Assembly: GCF_965657105.1 (NCBI RefSeq) | Contig: NZ_CBFHNB010000059.1 | Location: forward strand, 1-13,867 | Direction: 5' to 3' | DNA from: Puniceispirillum sp965657105 | GTDB lineage: Bacteria > Pseudomonadota > Alphaproteobacteria > Puniceispirillales > Puniceispirillaceae | DNA length: 13,867 bases | Shown: positions 13,534-13,867 of the stretch, one piece after another | How positions within the stretch are numbered: the stretch's first letter is position 1 | Layout of the letters: the number at the start of each line of letters is the position of its first letter | The notes under the pieces: model-generated | Seen by the model: the letters and a program-made list of their open reading frames with translations, nothing else | The model's database searches: none | Told to the model about the DNA's origin: nothing | Translations under genes and position numbers: made by a program

Positions 13534-13867
13534 ATGCGGTTCGGTCTGTTCAAAACATCACCAAGGGTGCGATTGGTAAAGCGTGAAGGCGGCGTGCCTG
13601 ATCTGGCCAGCTTACCTGCTGGCGAACGTCAGGCCGTGCTGTGGTTCAAACCAATCGAATATCTATCTTGGGGGCATTTGGTGTTTATGCCGGTGGCTTA
13701 TATTTTGATCCTGTTCTGGTCGCCTTATCATCATGCCTTTATCGTGACAGACTGGATCGCCAATATGTTGCCGCATCGTATTTTCGGTATTTTGACGGTG
13801 ACACAGGAACAGCTGGATCATGCGGGTGCCACCTTGCCACGCGCCGCCTATATCCATTTTATCGTCG
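13534..13867 (+). CDS. N-terminal part of an unrecognised membrane protein (partial, runs off the window)
   Basis: From ATG 13534 the frame stays open to the right edge (111 codons), with a strong AGGAGG at 13522-13527 and 6 bases of spacing. The visible protein begins MRFGLFKTSPRVRLVKREGG, a basic cytosolic start, then a stretch with WFKPIEYLSWG, then one hydrophobic segment at about 48-62 (HLVFMPVAYILILFW), then PYHHAFIVTDW and a possible second segment near the edge. It is rich in His, Trp and Tyr. I do not recognise the family. Because no stop is present it is easily missed; the minus-strand frame at 13663-13857 is its shadow. Confidence 0.72.
   Translation, partial: MRFGLFKTSPRVRLVKREGGVPDLASLPAGERQAVLWFKPIEYLSWGHLVFMPVAYILILFWSPYHHAFIVTDWIANMLPHRIFGILTVTQEQLDHAGATLPRAAYIHFIV

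Overview
The window looks like a chromosomal segment from a marine-type alphaproteobacterium. Base composition is moderate (close to half G+C by eye), gene packing is tight, and the gene set includes an Mla/MCE lipid transporter with a PqiC-like lipoprotein, a divergent Lrp/AsnC regulator and alanine dehydrogenase pair, SelO, a Rieske oxygenase and an orphan ParA-like ATPase. A SAR116-like or related lineage would fit, but that is inference. I see no transposase, integrase, phage module or CRISPR array.

Left part (1-2956): the 3' end of an unrecognised Ser/Thr/Gly/Asn-rich protein is followed by a strong intrinsic terminator. Next comes a compact rightward operon: STAS anti-anti-sigma-like protein with a long acidic tail, GAF-PP2C (RsbU/SpoIIE-like) phosphatase, RsbW-like histidine-kinase-fold ATPase, and a small four-cysteine protein. 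The first three are the classic parts of a partner-switching circuit: the kinase phosphorylates the STAS protein and the phosphatase reverses it. No sigma factor or other output protein is encoded in the window.

Middle-left (2914-6256, minus strand): a four-gene MCE operon runs leftward in the order MlaE-like permease, MlaF-like ATPase, MlaD-like MCE protein, PqiC/ABC_trans_aux-like lipoprotein. It lacks mlaB and mlaC. Its last gene overlaps the last gene of the partner-switching operon tail to tail by 43 bases.

Middle (6257-9824): an intergenic region with an inverted repeat leads to a ParA-like ATPase that starts with TTG and has no parB beside it. A 12-helix-type MFS transporter with a GTG start follows. 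A Rieske non-haem iron oxygenase converges on it; a 9-bp-stem hairpin spans the transporter's stop codon. The oxygenase has a Glu at the bridging position, as in quaternary-amine oxygenases, and a palindrome in its leader.

Right part (10002-13867): SelO-type pseudokinase (protein AMPylase) with an atypical C-terminus, then a convergent Lrp/AsnC regulator divergent from alanine dehydrogenase (ald), a strong terminator, a promoter-driven solitary tRNA-Ala(UGC), and the start of an unrecognised membrane protein that runs off the window. The Lrp-type regulator probably senses an amino acid and controls ald, which links alanine to pyruvate and ammonia.
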